From: Bacteroidota bacterium | GTDB taxonomy: Bacteria; Bacteroidota; Bacteroidia; Chitinophagales; Chitinophagaceae | NCBI GenBank assembly: GCA_023417815.1 | Contig: JAEZEI010000052.1 | Location: 248,001 to 312,000 of the forward strand | Direction: 5' to 3' | Length of the DNA: 64,000 nt | Shown here: positions 27,805 through 35,436 of the stretch, piece after piece | Layout of the letters: every line of letters begins with the position of its first letter | How positions within the stretch are numbered: the first letter of the stretch is position 1 | Notes under the pieces: model-generated | Database searches by the model: none | Told to the model about the DNA's origin: nothing | The model's input: only the letters and a program-made list of their open reading frames with translations | Made by a program: the position numbers and the translations under genes

Positions 27805-28934
27805 TTCTTCTTCTTTTTATTATAAACGGTACGTGTTGCAGGTCCGGGTGTATCGGTCAATAATAGCTGAACACATTCGTTAAGTATCTGGTACCTGTTG
27901 GCAAGAAAGAGGTTCATTTTATCTTCGGGAAGCATCAGGTCATATTGATCCGCGTTCTGCAATCTTTGATCGAAGCCCGGGTTGTACCGGTTGAATTCAG
28001 TTATCTCCATTGAAAGGTTCTTTGCGATCACTACTGAATTGTACTTGCCGGAAATGGTCTGTTTTTTTAACCGGCTTAATTCCTCGTCGCTGATGTTTGG
28101 ATTATTATCGTAAGGATTGCTTCCGGATAATCCCGTTTTTTTGGTCAGGGTTCCACCTGTACTGTTTGCCGCCCCTTCCATTATATAATGTGTGGCAATG
28201 AACTTCTTTACATGATTCCTGCTTTCCTCGGGTAAATGATACTGAAGGTCCCAGAAATTCCTGCTGCCGCTTTTTTTGATCGCATTGAAAACTCTTCCCG
28301 GTCCTCCATTATAGGCTGCAATAACAAGCAGCCAGTCATCCAGTTGGCGATATAATGTAAGCAAGTAACGGGCAGCGGCATGAGTACTTTTGTAATAGTC
28401 CCGGCGCTCGTCATAATTTCCGTTCACAACCAATCCGTAATCACGCGCCGTGTAAGGCATGAATTGCCATGGGCCGCCTGCACCCACCCAGCTTGTAGCT
28501 GACGTTTGAAGATTGCTTTCAATTACGGCAAGGTATTTCAACTCTTTAGGCAGGCCGTATTGTGAAAAGATATTGTCGATAAGATTGAAGTAGGGAGTAG
28601 CCCACGACTTCATCCTGGTTAAATGTGCAGTATGGATCCTGAGGTAATCCTGCATGTAGAATTCAGCATTCGGGTTTACCTGGGAAGAATAGGGTAGGGT
28701 AGAATTATAGTTATACTTATTGAACAGATTCTTAAAGCCATACCTTGTTAACTGGCTTAGGTATTCCACCTTTTCCTTTGGGACTTCTTTATTTTCGATG
28801 ATCTCCTCTATAACAGCGTGAGTTTGTTTTTCCAGTTCCTTCGTGGTATCCTTTACCGATCTGAGGTTATCGTTAGCTGCTGCAAGAAGTGGCAGGGAGG
28901 TTAAAAGGAATATGGTGATAACAATGGATCTCAT
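27801..28934 (-). CDS. membrane-bound lytic murein transglycosylase, MltD-like
   Basis: A 377-residue envelope enzyme that cleaves peptidoglycan glycan strands. It has a signal peptide (1-20), a helical region, and an SLT domain (about 115-240) with the catalytic Glu139 in AVIESN, followed by GAGGPWQFMP and AAYNGGPGRV. The C-terminal segment (from about 295) resembles a degenerate LysM glycan-binding module. Length fits the MltD group with one LysM. Confidence 0.88.
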   Translation of the reverse strand: MRSIVITIFLLTSLPLLAAANDNLRSVKDTTKELEKQTHAVIEEIIENKEVPKEKVEYLSQLTRYGFKNLFNKYNYNSTLPYSSQVNPNAEFYMQDYLRIHTAHLTRMKSWATPYFNLIDNIFSQYGLPKELKYLAVIESNLQTSATSWVGAGGPWQFMPYTARDYGLVVNGNYDERRDYYKSTHAAARYLLTLYRQLDDWLLVIAAYNGGPGRVFNAIKKSGSRNFWDLQYHLPEESRNHVKKFIATHYIMEGAANSTGGTLTKKTGLSGSNPYDNNPNISDEELSRLKKQTISGKYNSVVIAKNLSMEITEFNRYNPGFDQRLQNADQYDLMLPEDKMNLFLANRYQILNECVQLLLTDTPGPATRTVYNKKKKN

Positions 28935-29021
28935 GCCTTTAAAAGGGACAGCAAAGATAAAATATCTATATGTTAAGGACAGGTAAGGTTATGCTAAAGA
29001 TGCTTTCCGAAGCGGCATAAA

Positions 29022-29049
29022 ACAAAAAACCGGGAACTGGCCCCGGTTT
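29022..29049 (-). terminator. intrinsic terminator after tatA
   Basis: An 8-bp stem AAACCGGG/CCCGGTTT with a 7-nt loop (29027-29049). Read on the minus strand it runs into a T-rich stretch. It lies 20 bp past the tatA stop. Confidence 0.8.
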
Positions 29050-29068
29050 GAATGCGTTGAAAAGAAGG

Positions 29069-29305
29069 TTATTGCGCTTGTTTTGCGATTTCCTTCCTGG
29101 AATCCTTTTCCTTTATTCCGTCTTCTATTTCATTCTTTACGTTGCTTTTTGCATCGTTGAATTCGCGGATACCGCGGCCAAGGCCTCGCATTAATTCAGG
29201 GATCTTTCTTCCGCCGAACATCAGTAATACTACGAGGATGATCAGGATCCATTCACTTCCGCCGGGCATGGAAAACAGGAATATGTTCAGGATGTTTAAG
29301 AGCAT
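29069..29305 (-). CDS. tatA: Sec-independent protein translocase subunit TatA/E
   Basis: A 78-residue protein with one membrane helix (WILIILVVLLMF), the conserved FGGRKIPELMRGLGRGI amphipathic hinge and a charged tail, so a pore-forming Tat subunit for exporting folded proteins. I place the start at 29305 because the upstream in-frame extension to 29410 has no family resemblance and overlaps the -7-like TATCTTTA at 29331-29324. tatC is not nearby. Confidence 0.92.
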   Translation of the reverse strand: MLLNILNIFLFSMPGGSEWILIILVVLLMFGGRKIPELMRGLGRGIREFNDAKSNVKNEIEDGIKEKDSRKEIAKQAQ

Positions 29306-29323
29306 AATGTTGAATTGAGGGTG

Positions 29324-29331
29324 TAAAGATA
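29324..29331 (-). promoter_or_regulatory. -7-like element before tatA
   Basis: TATCTTTA on the minus strand differs from TAnnTTTG only in the last base and lies 18 nt before the chosen tatA start, which it supports. Confidence 0.4.
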
Positions 29332-29388
29332 ACGGATTTTTTAGCCCTGTAAGAGCAAATTCCTTCAATTCCCCCGTATTTAACATGG

Positions 29389-29511
29389 TTATCTTAAGGT
29401 GCGGCCACAACGGGCTTTACCATTTGCTGCTTCAAAAACGGAGATGCTTCGCGAGCAGGAAATAAAGAATAAGGTTGATAGGAGCACTGCTGCCAGGATG
29501 AACTTTCTCAT
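29389..29511 (-). CDS. small 40-residue lipoprotein-like protein
   Basis: A short reading frame starting at ATG (29509-29511): Met-Arg-Lys, a hydrophobic core (FILAAVLLSTLFFI), then SCS with Cys19 in lipobox position, then ISVFEAANGKARCGRTLR. The pattern of basic start, hydrophobic core and cysteine suggests a lipoprotein or small secreted peptide, and the basic, Cys-containing tail looks designed rather than random. It lies 83 bp upstream of the tatA start on the same strand. Function unknown. Confidence 0.55.
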   Translation of the reverse strand: MRKFILAAVLLSTLFFISCSRSISVFEAANGKARCGRTLR

Positions 29512-29985
29512 GGTGTGAGGTTTAGCGTGTAAAAAAATGTCGATAGAGGAAGTTCTTCCGTGGGATATTAAAAATCTGGAGGCAAGATAATACCCTGAGC
29601 CTGAAAATCAAAGCTATATGATATAAAAGATTTAAAATTTTAATAAATAACCCCATTCGGCCGGGGAACTGGCGTTCCCGCCCCGATCAAAAGTTACACG
29701 ATGAATTGAAGAATACCCGGATTTAAACGCTTACTAGCTAGTTAGTTATCCACCTCCTTATCCTTCCTCTTCCAGGTATGAAACTCCTGAGAGGGGTAGA
29801 CCATTGATATATTTATCTTATTAACTTATTGAATTTCAATCCTACAATGATCAGCCGTAATTAAACCTTACTCCTTAAACTTGTGACATTCATTTATTTT
29901 CAAAAATAATTGTCACAACTTTGAACAAAAACATTTGTGACAAAATTTTTTGTTCAGAAAAAAATGTCACAAAAAGTGATTCAAT
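29512..29985. other. AT-rich gene-free region between rplS and the small lipoprotein gene
   Basis: About 470 bp with no supportable coding frame. The right half (29881-29973) holds two tandem long hairpins, listed separately. A near-palindromic GC patch lies near 29660-29690. No tRNA or known RNA fold was recognised. Confidence 0.6.
29881..29973. repeat. two tandem hairpins with TTGTGACA/TGTCACAA arms
   Basis: Hairpin one: TTGTGACA (29881-29888) pairs with TGTCACAA (29911-29918). Hairpin two: TTTGTGACA (29934-29942) pairs with TGTCACAAA (29965-29973). Both have inner A/T arms that also pair. A third, interleaved pair, TGAACAAAAA (about 29922-29931) and TTTTTGTTCA (about 29947-29956), would form an alternative fold across the two. 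All matches are exact. Confidence 0.8.
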
Positions 29986-30012
29986 AAAAAAAGGCTGCCC
30001 TTGTGGGCAGCC
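29986..30012 (-). terminator. intrinsic terminator after rplS
   Basis: A perfect 8-bp stem GGCTGCCC/GGGCAGCC with loop TTGT (29993-30012), followed on the minus strand by seven T residues. It lies 22 bp past the rplS stop. Confidence 0.92.
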
Positions 30013-30033
30013 CTGTTAATAATATGGATCAGC

Positions 30034-30411
30034 TTACTTGGCTTTTGCAGTTTTGGCACCAACAGCCATTCTTTTTTCTTTGATACGAGCGCTTTTACCA
30101 CTTCTTTCGCGAAGGAAGTAAAGTTTCGCCCTGCGAACACGACCTACTTTATTCAGTACAATACTGTCGATATGAGGGGAGAATAAAGGGAAAAGCCTTT
30201 CCACGCCCACGCCGTCACTGATCTTTCTTACGGTAAAGGTTGCAGTAGCTCCCTCGCCCTGGCGCTTAATAACATCGCCCTTAAAGCTCTGGATACGTTC
30301 CTTGGTTCCCTCAACGATCTTATAGTTAACAGTTATATTATCACCTGCTTTAAAAGTAGGGAAGTTGCCTTTGCTGGACATTTGTTCATGAACAAAATCA
30401 ATAGCGTTCAT
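30034..30411 (-). CDS. rplS: 50S ribosomal protein L19
   Basis: A 125-residue ribosomal protein at the subunit interface. The family core is clear: FKAGDNITVNYKIVEG, then FTVRKISDGVGVERLFPLFSPHI and VRRAKLYFLRERSGKSARIKE. Here it stands alone with its own promoter and terminator, rather than with rpsP-rimM-trmD. Confidence 0.97.
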   Translation of the reverse strand: MNAIDFVHEQMSSKGNFPTFKAGDNITVNYKIVEGTKERIQSFKGDVIKRQGEGATATFTVRKISDGVGVERLFPLFSPHIDSIVLNKVGRVRRAKLYFLRERSGKSARIKEKRMAVGAKTAKAK

Positions 30412-30433
30412 ATCATGTAATTTTAACGGACGG

Positions 30434-30441
30434 CAAAGGTA
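30434..30441 (-). promoter_or_regulatory. -7 element before rplS
   Basis: TACCTTTG on the minus strand matches the consensus exactly, 22 nt before the rplS start. ATTG about 22 nt further upstream may serve as a weak -33. Confidence 0.55.
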
Positions 30442-30455
30442 GGGAAATCTTTTTA

Positions 30456-32021
30456 TTAACGGGCAATATTCACAGCTCTTTTTTCCCGGATTACCGTAAC
30501 CTTTATCTGGCCAGGGAAGGTCATTTCTGTCTGGATCTTCTGGGCGATCTCGAAACTGAGCTTATCGCTGTCGTTATCCGTTACCTTATCCGCTTCAACG
30601 ATCACCCTGAGTTCACGACCGGCCTGGATCGCATAGGCTTTTTCCACTCCCTGGTAGGCCATTGCAAGGTTTTCCAGGTCTTTGATACGCTGGATATATT
30701 GCTGCATGATCTCCCTGCGGGCTCCTGGGCGGGCACCACTTATGGCATCACAGGCCTGGATGATCGGAGAGATCACAAACTGCATTTCCATTTCATCGTG
30801 GTGTGCACCAATGGCATTCACGACCGCAGGGTTTTCACCATATTTTTCCGCCAGCTTAGCCCCCAATAGAGCATGGCTCAGTTCTGTTTCTTCATCAGGC
30901 ACTTTTCCAATATCGTGAAGGAGGCCCGCTCTTTTGGCAAGTTTAGGGTTCATTCCAAGCTCTGCAGCCATAATGCCGCACAGGTTCGCGGTTTCCCGGC
31001 TGTGCATCAAAAGGTTCTGACCATAGCTGGAGCGGAAGCGCATACGGCCCACCATTCTTACCAGTTCTTTATGCAGCCCGTGGATACCAAGCTCTATCAC
31101 GGTTCTTTCCCCGATATCCATTACCTGGTCTTCCAGCTGGCGACGGGTCTTCTCCACAACTTCCTCAATACGGGCAGGATGTATCCTTCCATCCGCAACC
31201 AGGCGCTGTAGGGATAGTCTTGCGATCTCCCTTCTTAATGGATCAAAGGAAGAAAGCACGATCGCCTCAGGGGTATCATCAACGATAAGGTCAACACCCG
31301 TAGCAGCTTCAATTGCACGGATATTTCGACCCTCTCTTCCAATGATACTTCCTTTTATTTCATCACTTTCAAGGTTGAAAACGGTAATTGAATTTTCAAT
31401 GGCCTGTTCAGCAGCAGTACGCTGAATGGTTTGTATGATGATCTTCCGGGCGTCTTTGTTCGCTCTTACTTTAGCTTCCTCAATTATTTCCTGCTGAAGA
31501 ACAAGTGCCCTGCTCTGAGCTTCCTGTTTCAGGCTTTCAATTAACTGAGCCTTAGCATCTTCTGCGGAAAGCCCGGCAACTTTTTCAAGACGGCGGATGT
31601 GTTCCTCCTGGTGTTTTTCCAGTTCGGTGCGCTTAACGTTCACAACCTCGATCTGGCGATTAAGGTTTTGCTTTATGGCTTCGTTCTCTTTTAGTTGCTT
31701 ATCCAGGTTGGCTTCTCGCTGGTTGAAGCTTTGCTCTCTTTGCTTGAGACGGTTCTCGGATTCATTGATCTTCTGGGTGCGCTGAAGCACTTCACGGTCG
31801 TGCTCGAGTTTCATCTGCACAAACTTCTCTTTAGCCTCAAGGAGTTTTTCCTTTTTTAATGTCTCTGCCTTTAACTCGCTCTCCTGCAATATCTTCTGCG
31901 CCTGCGCCTCTGCTTCTTCAACCTGTTTTTTTGTATTGCGGGCAAAGATGACCTTGCCCAGTAGGATGCCCAAAAGTAGCCCTCCTACACCAATTATGAT
32001 GTAAATTATAGTTGGTTCCAT
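30456..32021 (-). CDS. rny: ribonuclease Y
   Basis: A 521-residue membrane-anchored endoribonuclease that starts mRNA decay. Parts: one N-terminal membrane helix (5-22), a long coiled coil (30-150), a KH RNA-binding domain with IIGREGRN (226-233), and an HD domain with His369-Asp370 in LLHDIGKV as metal ligands. Length is that of the Bacillus enzyme. It is 44 bp upstream of rplS, but rplS has its own -7 element. Confidence 0.95.
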   Translation of the reverse strand: MEPTIIYIIIGVGGLLLGILLGKVIFARNTKKQVEEAEAQAQKILQESELKAETLKKEKLLEAKEKFVQMKLEHDREVLQRTQKINESENRLKQREQSFNQREANLDKQLKENEAIKQNLNRQIEVVNVKRTELEKHQEEHIRRLEKVAGLSAEDAKAQLIESLKQEAQSRALVLQQEIIEEAKVRANKDARKIIIQTIQRTAAEQAIENSITVFNLESDEIKGSIIGREGRNIRAIEAATGVDLIVDDTPEAIVLSSFDPLRREIARLSLQRLVADGRIHPARIEEVVEKTRRQLEDQVMDIGERTVIELGIHGLHKELVRMVGRMRFRSSYGQNLLMHSRETANLCGIMAAELGMNPKLAKRAGLLHDIGKVPDEETELSHALLGAKLAEKYGENPAVVNAIGAHHDEMEMQFVISPIIQACDAISGARPGARREIMQQYIQRIKDLENLAMAYQGVEKAYAIQAGRELRVIVEADKVTDNDSDKLSFEIAQKIQTEMTFPGQIKVTVIREKRAVNIAR

Positions 32022-32080
32022 TGAAATTTATCGTTTTTTGCTGATTCACAATTGCCTGGCCTTTAATAGAGCACAGGGAG

Positions 32081-32088
32081 CGAAGATA
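32081..32088 (-). promoter_or_regulatory. -7-like element before rny (TTCG variant)
   Basis: TATCTTCG on the minus strand lies 59 nt before the rny start, between zapA and rny. It differs from TAnnTTTG by C for the third T. Confidence 0.35.
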
Positions 32089-32110
32089 GGGATTTTGGGG
32101 AAGTGTGGGG

Positions 32111-32392
32111 TCAGGGGAGGTCAAGGCTCTTCTCGATCTCTGTAAGCAGGCTTGTTATATCGGCAGAGCTTCCGCCATTTCCCGCTCGGGGAGCAACTTC
32201 GGTGGCATACCAAATCACCACCATGGCAATATAATCCTGCATATCCTTCCCGGCATATGCTGTCTTGAACTCGATGATCTTGTCGTTAATTGTCTTCAGG
32301 GTTTTCCGGATGAACTCCTCATCTTCCGCACTGGTACGGATCCGGTAGGTACGGTCGCCAATAAGGATATTTATAGGTATGAGTTCCGGCAT
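32111..32392 (-). CDS. zapA: cell division protein ZapA
   Basis: A 93-residue protein of the ZapA family, which bundles FtsZ filaments at the division site. It starts with IPINILIGDRTYRIRTSAEDEE, the typical beta-hairpin and helix start, and ends in a helix for dimerisation. It follows the coiled-coil gene by one base and probably shares a transcript with it and pheT. Confidence 0.88.
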   Translation of the reverse strand: MPELIPINILIGDRTYRIRTSAEDEEFIRKTLKTINDKIIEFKTAYAGKDMQDYIAMVVIWYATEVAPRAGNGGSSADITSLLTEIEKSLDLP

Positions 32393-32393
32393 T

Positions 32394-32681
32394 TTACTGG
32401 CTTAACAGTGCTATACATTTATCTATATCCTTAATATAACGGTTGATCGACCTTTCAAATACAGCCTTGTCTGCCTGATTCATATTGGCAGTGGCTGCCT
32501 TAAGGATATTATTCTGTTCTTTCAGGTTTCTTATTTCTTCTTCCAGTACGGCCTGGTGTGCCCTGGCAGCGCTGGCTGCCTCCAGCAAGCGGGCATTATC
32601 TTTCCTGAGCTGGGAAAGTTCCCTGTTCCTTTGCTGGATCTTATGCCTGATCCGGTCAATATGTTGCTGAACCTGGTCCAA
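32394..32681 (-). CDS. short coiled-coil protein, ZapB-like
   Basis: A 95-residue protein that is nearly all helix, with heptads of Leu/Ile (IRHKIQQRNRELSQLRKDNARL...LEEEIRNL) and a basic/acidic surface. It lies exactly between pheT (no gap) and zapA (1 bp). The resemblance to ZapB is by length, coiled coil and neighbour, not by clear sequence match. Working with ZapA in the Z-ring is inferred from position. Confidence 0.75.
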   Translation of the reverse strand: MDQVQQHIDRIRHKIQQRNRELSQLRKDNARLLEAASAARAHQAVLEEEIRNLKEQNNILKAATANMNQADKAVFERSINRYIKDIDKCIALLSQ

Positions 32682-35087
32682 TCATTTCCTGATTTCGGCG
32701 TTAAGATGTGATTCATAGCTCCTGATCAGCTTGTTCATCATGGCGTCGATCTCCTTATCGGTGAGCGTAGCGCTGTCTGATCCAAAGGTGTAATTTAAAG
32801 CTAATGATTTTTTTCCTTCACCCAGCTTATCGCTTTCAAATACATCGAACAATTTAACAGCGATCAAACTTTCGATCCGCGCTGCATTCGTTGCTTTCTC
32901 AACTTCCGTATAGGCAACCTCCTTATTCACTATAATTGCCAGGTCGCGTTGTGAGGAAGGGAATTTCGAGATCTCCCGGTATTGCATATCCTCCGGTAAT
33001 GAGGATAGAACACCCCAGTCGAGGTCAGCAACAAATACCGGCTGTCTTATGTCATATTTTTCAAGAAGCGCGGAAGAAACCGTTCCGATAAATCCGCACC
33101 TGCTTACTGATCTTAGTTCAAGACATTGTTCAAAACCTTCACGGTCCACAGGCTTTTCCTTTACCTTATGACCAGTGAGCTGCATCACTTTTTGTACCAG
33201 GCCTTTTAAGGTGTAATAATCCGCTGGCTGTGTCTTATGTTTCCAGTCTGCTTCCACTGCATCCCCGCTCAGGAAAATTGCCAGGCGTTCATTTTCGATG
33301 AATCCGTTTGTTGTGGCTCCATATGTTTTTCCGAATTCATAGAACCTTGTATCGTTGTTCTTACGGTGATGATTGAACGCAATAACCTGCAGCCCGCTCT
33401 GAAGCATATCAGGGCGCATACAATCAAGTTCTGCACTGAGGCTGTTTATCATTTTGATGGCATTGCCATTATACAATGCGCTGTTTGATATACTGTTGGT
33501 GAAGATCTCGAAATAACCATTACCTGTTAAGGCCGCCGCGATCTTTTCCTTAAGGATCCTTGATCTTATATTCCTGCCATGCTGGGGCGATATTGTGATC
33601 GTGGCCGGGAAAGGAATATTGTTAAGGCCATCAATACGCAGGATCTCTTCTGCAATATCCGCTTCAAGAGAAATATCCGGCTTGTGGTAAGGTACAAGTA
33701 CGGTATAATTATCATTTTCCTGGTCCAGGAATTCAAAACCGAGGTTTAACAGGATCGTCATTATTGCTTCTGGAGAATAATGCTTGCCGCTGATCTTCCG
33801 GATATATTTCCCGGAAAAACTGACCTGTTTTTTTTGGACGGGCTCTGGGTACACATCGGTGAACCCCGATAGCTTTCCTCCTGTAACAGAAACGATCAAT
33901 GCGGCAGCACGTTCAAGAGCGTTGGTAACATTAGAAATATCAACACCCTTTTCAAATCGTATTGCAGCATCAGTTCTCAGGCCATGCCTGAGAGAGGAGA
34001 TACGCGTTACTGCAGGATCGAACCATGCACTTTCAAGGAACATGGAAGTTGTGGAATCTGTGATGCCACTTTGAATTCCGCCAAAGATACCGGCAATACA
34101 CATGGGGTCACTTTCATCACAGATCACCAGGTCGGCTGAAGAGAGTGATCTCTCTTTTTGATCCAGGGTGATAAATTTCTCCCTTTCCATTGCCCTTCTT
34201 ACAACTATAGTGTTTCCTTTTATTTTGTCAGCGTCAAAAGCATGAAGTGGCTGCCCTGTTTCATGCAATACATAGTTGGTTATATCAACTACATTGTTTA
34301 CCGGTTTCACTCCTATGGCGGCCAGCCTGTGTTTCAGCCATGCCGGGCTATCGGTAACCCTGATGTCACGGATATGGATACCCGAATATCTTTTGCAACC
34401 AACAGAATCCTGGATGGTTACTTTGATCTCTGAAGGTGTGATTGTGCCCAGGGGTTTATAAGGTAAATTGGTGATGGCCTCTGCGCCCCGGTGATGAGCG
34501 AGGTATGCTGCTACATCACGGGCAACCCCGATATGGCTCATGGCATCCATACGGTTAGGAGTGAGCCCTATTTCAAAAAGATGATCTGCGTAGGTGTTCA
34601 GCACGGTAGATGCCGGGGTGCCGGGTGCGGCAGTTGTTTCAATAACCATGATCCCCTCATGTGATGTTCCTGCCCCGATCTCGTCTTCTGCGCAGATCAT
34701 TCCTTCACTCTCTACACCCCTTATCCTGGCTTTTTTCATAGTGATCTTCTCACCTGAAACAGGATAAATGGTGGATCCTACCGGGGCCACGATCACCTTC
34801 TGGCCTTTCTGAACATTCTTTGCCCCGCAAACGATCTGCAGGATCCTGTCTCCCGTGTTTACCCTGGTTACACTTAGTTTATCCGCATCCGGATGTTTAT
34901 CACATTCCAGAACTTCACCAATAACCAGTCCTTCCAATCCACCTTTTATGGATTCAAATGCTTCTGAGCGTTCCACTTCAAGACCAATAGAGGTAAGGAT
35001 TTCTGCCATTTCTTTAGGCGAGGGAAGGGGCTGGCCGTTCACAGACAACGGTAAATAATCACAAAGCCAGGAATACGAGATCGTCAT
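32682..35087 (-). CDS. pheT: phenylalanine--tRNA ligase beta subunit
   Basis: An 801-residue subunit that, with PheS, charges tRNA-Phe. Parts: N-terminal tRNA-binding OB domain (about 40-155, with HPDADKLSVTRVN), B3/B4 editing domain (RVMGFNND-like region replaced by YVLHETGQPLHAFDADK), B5 domain, and a C-terminal ferredoxin-like anticodon domain (FPSSQRDLAIIVNKEV). I start it at 35087 (MTISYSWL, the typical beginning); an upstream in-frame ATG at 35186 would put the start before the -7 element. pheS is not in the window. Confidence 0.96.
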   Translation of the reverse strand: MTISYSWLCDYLPLSVNGQPLPSPKEMAEILTSIGLEVERSEAFESIKGGLEGLVIGEVLECDKHPDADKLSVTRVNTGDRILQIVCGAKNVQKGQKVIVAPVGSTIYPVSGEKITMKKARIRGVESEGMICAEDEIGAGTSHEGIMVIETTAAPGTPASTVLNTYADHLFEIGLTPNRMDAMSHIGVARDVAAYLAHHRGAEAITNLPYKPLGTITPSEIKVTIQDSVGCKRYSGIHIRDIRVTDSPAWLKHRLAAIGVKPVNNVVDITNYVLHETGQPLHAFDADKIKGNTIVVRRAMEREKFITLDQKERSLSSADLVICDESDPMCIAGIFGGIQSGITDSTTSMFLESAWFDPAVTRISSLRHGLRTDAAIRFEKGVDISNVTNALERAAALIVSVTGGKLSGFTDVYPEPVQKKQVSFSGKYIRKISGKHYSPEAIMTILLNLGFEFLDQENDNYTVLVPYHKPDISLEADIAEEILRIDGLNNIPFPATITISPQHGRNIRSRILKEKIAAALTGNGYFEIFTNSISNSALYNGNAIKMINSLSAELDCMRPDMLQSGLQVIAFNHHRKNNDTRFYEFGKTYGATTNGFIENERLAIFLSGDAVEADWKHKTQPADYYTLKGLVQKVMQLTGHKVKEKPVDREGFEQCLELRSVSRCGFIGTVSSALLEKYDIRQPVFVADLDWGVLSSLPEDMQYREISKFPSSQRDLAIIVNKEVAYTEVEKATNAARIESLIAVKLFDVFESDKLGEGKKSLALNYTFGSDSATLTDKEIDAMMNKLIRSYESHLNAEIRK

Positions 35088-35103
35088 AATAAAAATTAGG
35101 CGC

Positions 35104-35111
35104 CAAAGATA
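35104..35111 (-). promoter_or_regulatory. -7 element before pheT
   Basis: TATCTTTG on the minus strand matches exactly and lies 16 nt before the pheT start at 35087. It rules against the longer reading frame starting at 35186. Confidence 0.55.
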
Positions 35112-35436
35112 GTTAACGCAGCTATGAGAAAATCTAATCAAAGGCGTTGAGATTTGCAACATAATTTTGGTGGTGTTCAGGTGCACAAATATTTACCCCG
35201 GAAGGGGGATTCTGTGCATAAAGAGTCTTTTAGGGCATGATCCATATTTCTCCTGTTGATATTGCTGTGAATAAGCCGTGAATAACCGCGTTTTTGTGTT
35301 AATTTAAAGTGGAAATACTTCTGGAATCGTTAATAACAGGCTTCCGGGATTTTCAGATTACCGATTTGAGTTTACCTTAGCCGCCCGCTAAAAACAAGGT
35401 AAGAATTGACCGGTTTCAGCCGGTAAAACATATAAA
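35112..35436. other. intergenic region between pheT and dnaB
   Basis: About 325 bp between divergent genes with no supportable gene. TACCTTAG at 35373-35380 is one base off a -7 for dnaB, 56 nt before its start. The leader holds the inverted pair ACCGG/CCGGT (35409-35424), a small hairpin close to the dnaB start. Confidence 0.5.

Noticed and set aside
29746..29754. DnaA-box-like TTATCCACC as part of an origin
   Set aside because: A single imperfect box with no cluster; not enough to propose oriC.
29881..29973. TGTGACA/TGTCACA pairs as Crp-type operators
   Set aside because: The half sites are separated by 22 nt rather than 6, and there is no adjacent promoter; the hairpin reading fits better.
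35088..35186. N-terminal extension of pheT
   Set aside because: It lies upstream of an exact -7 element and has no PheT family resemblance.
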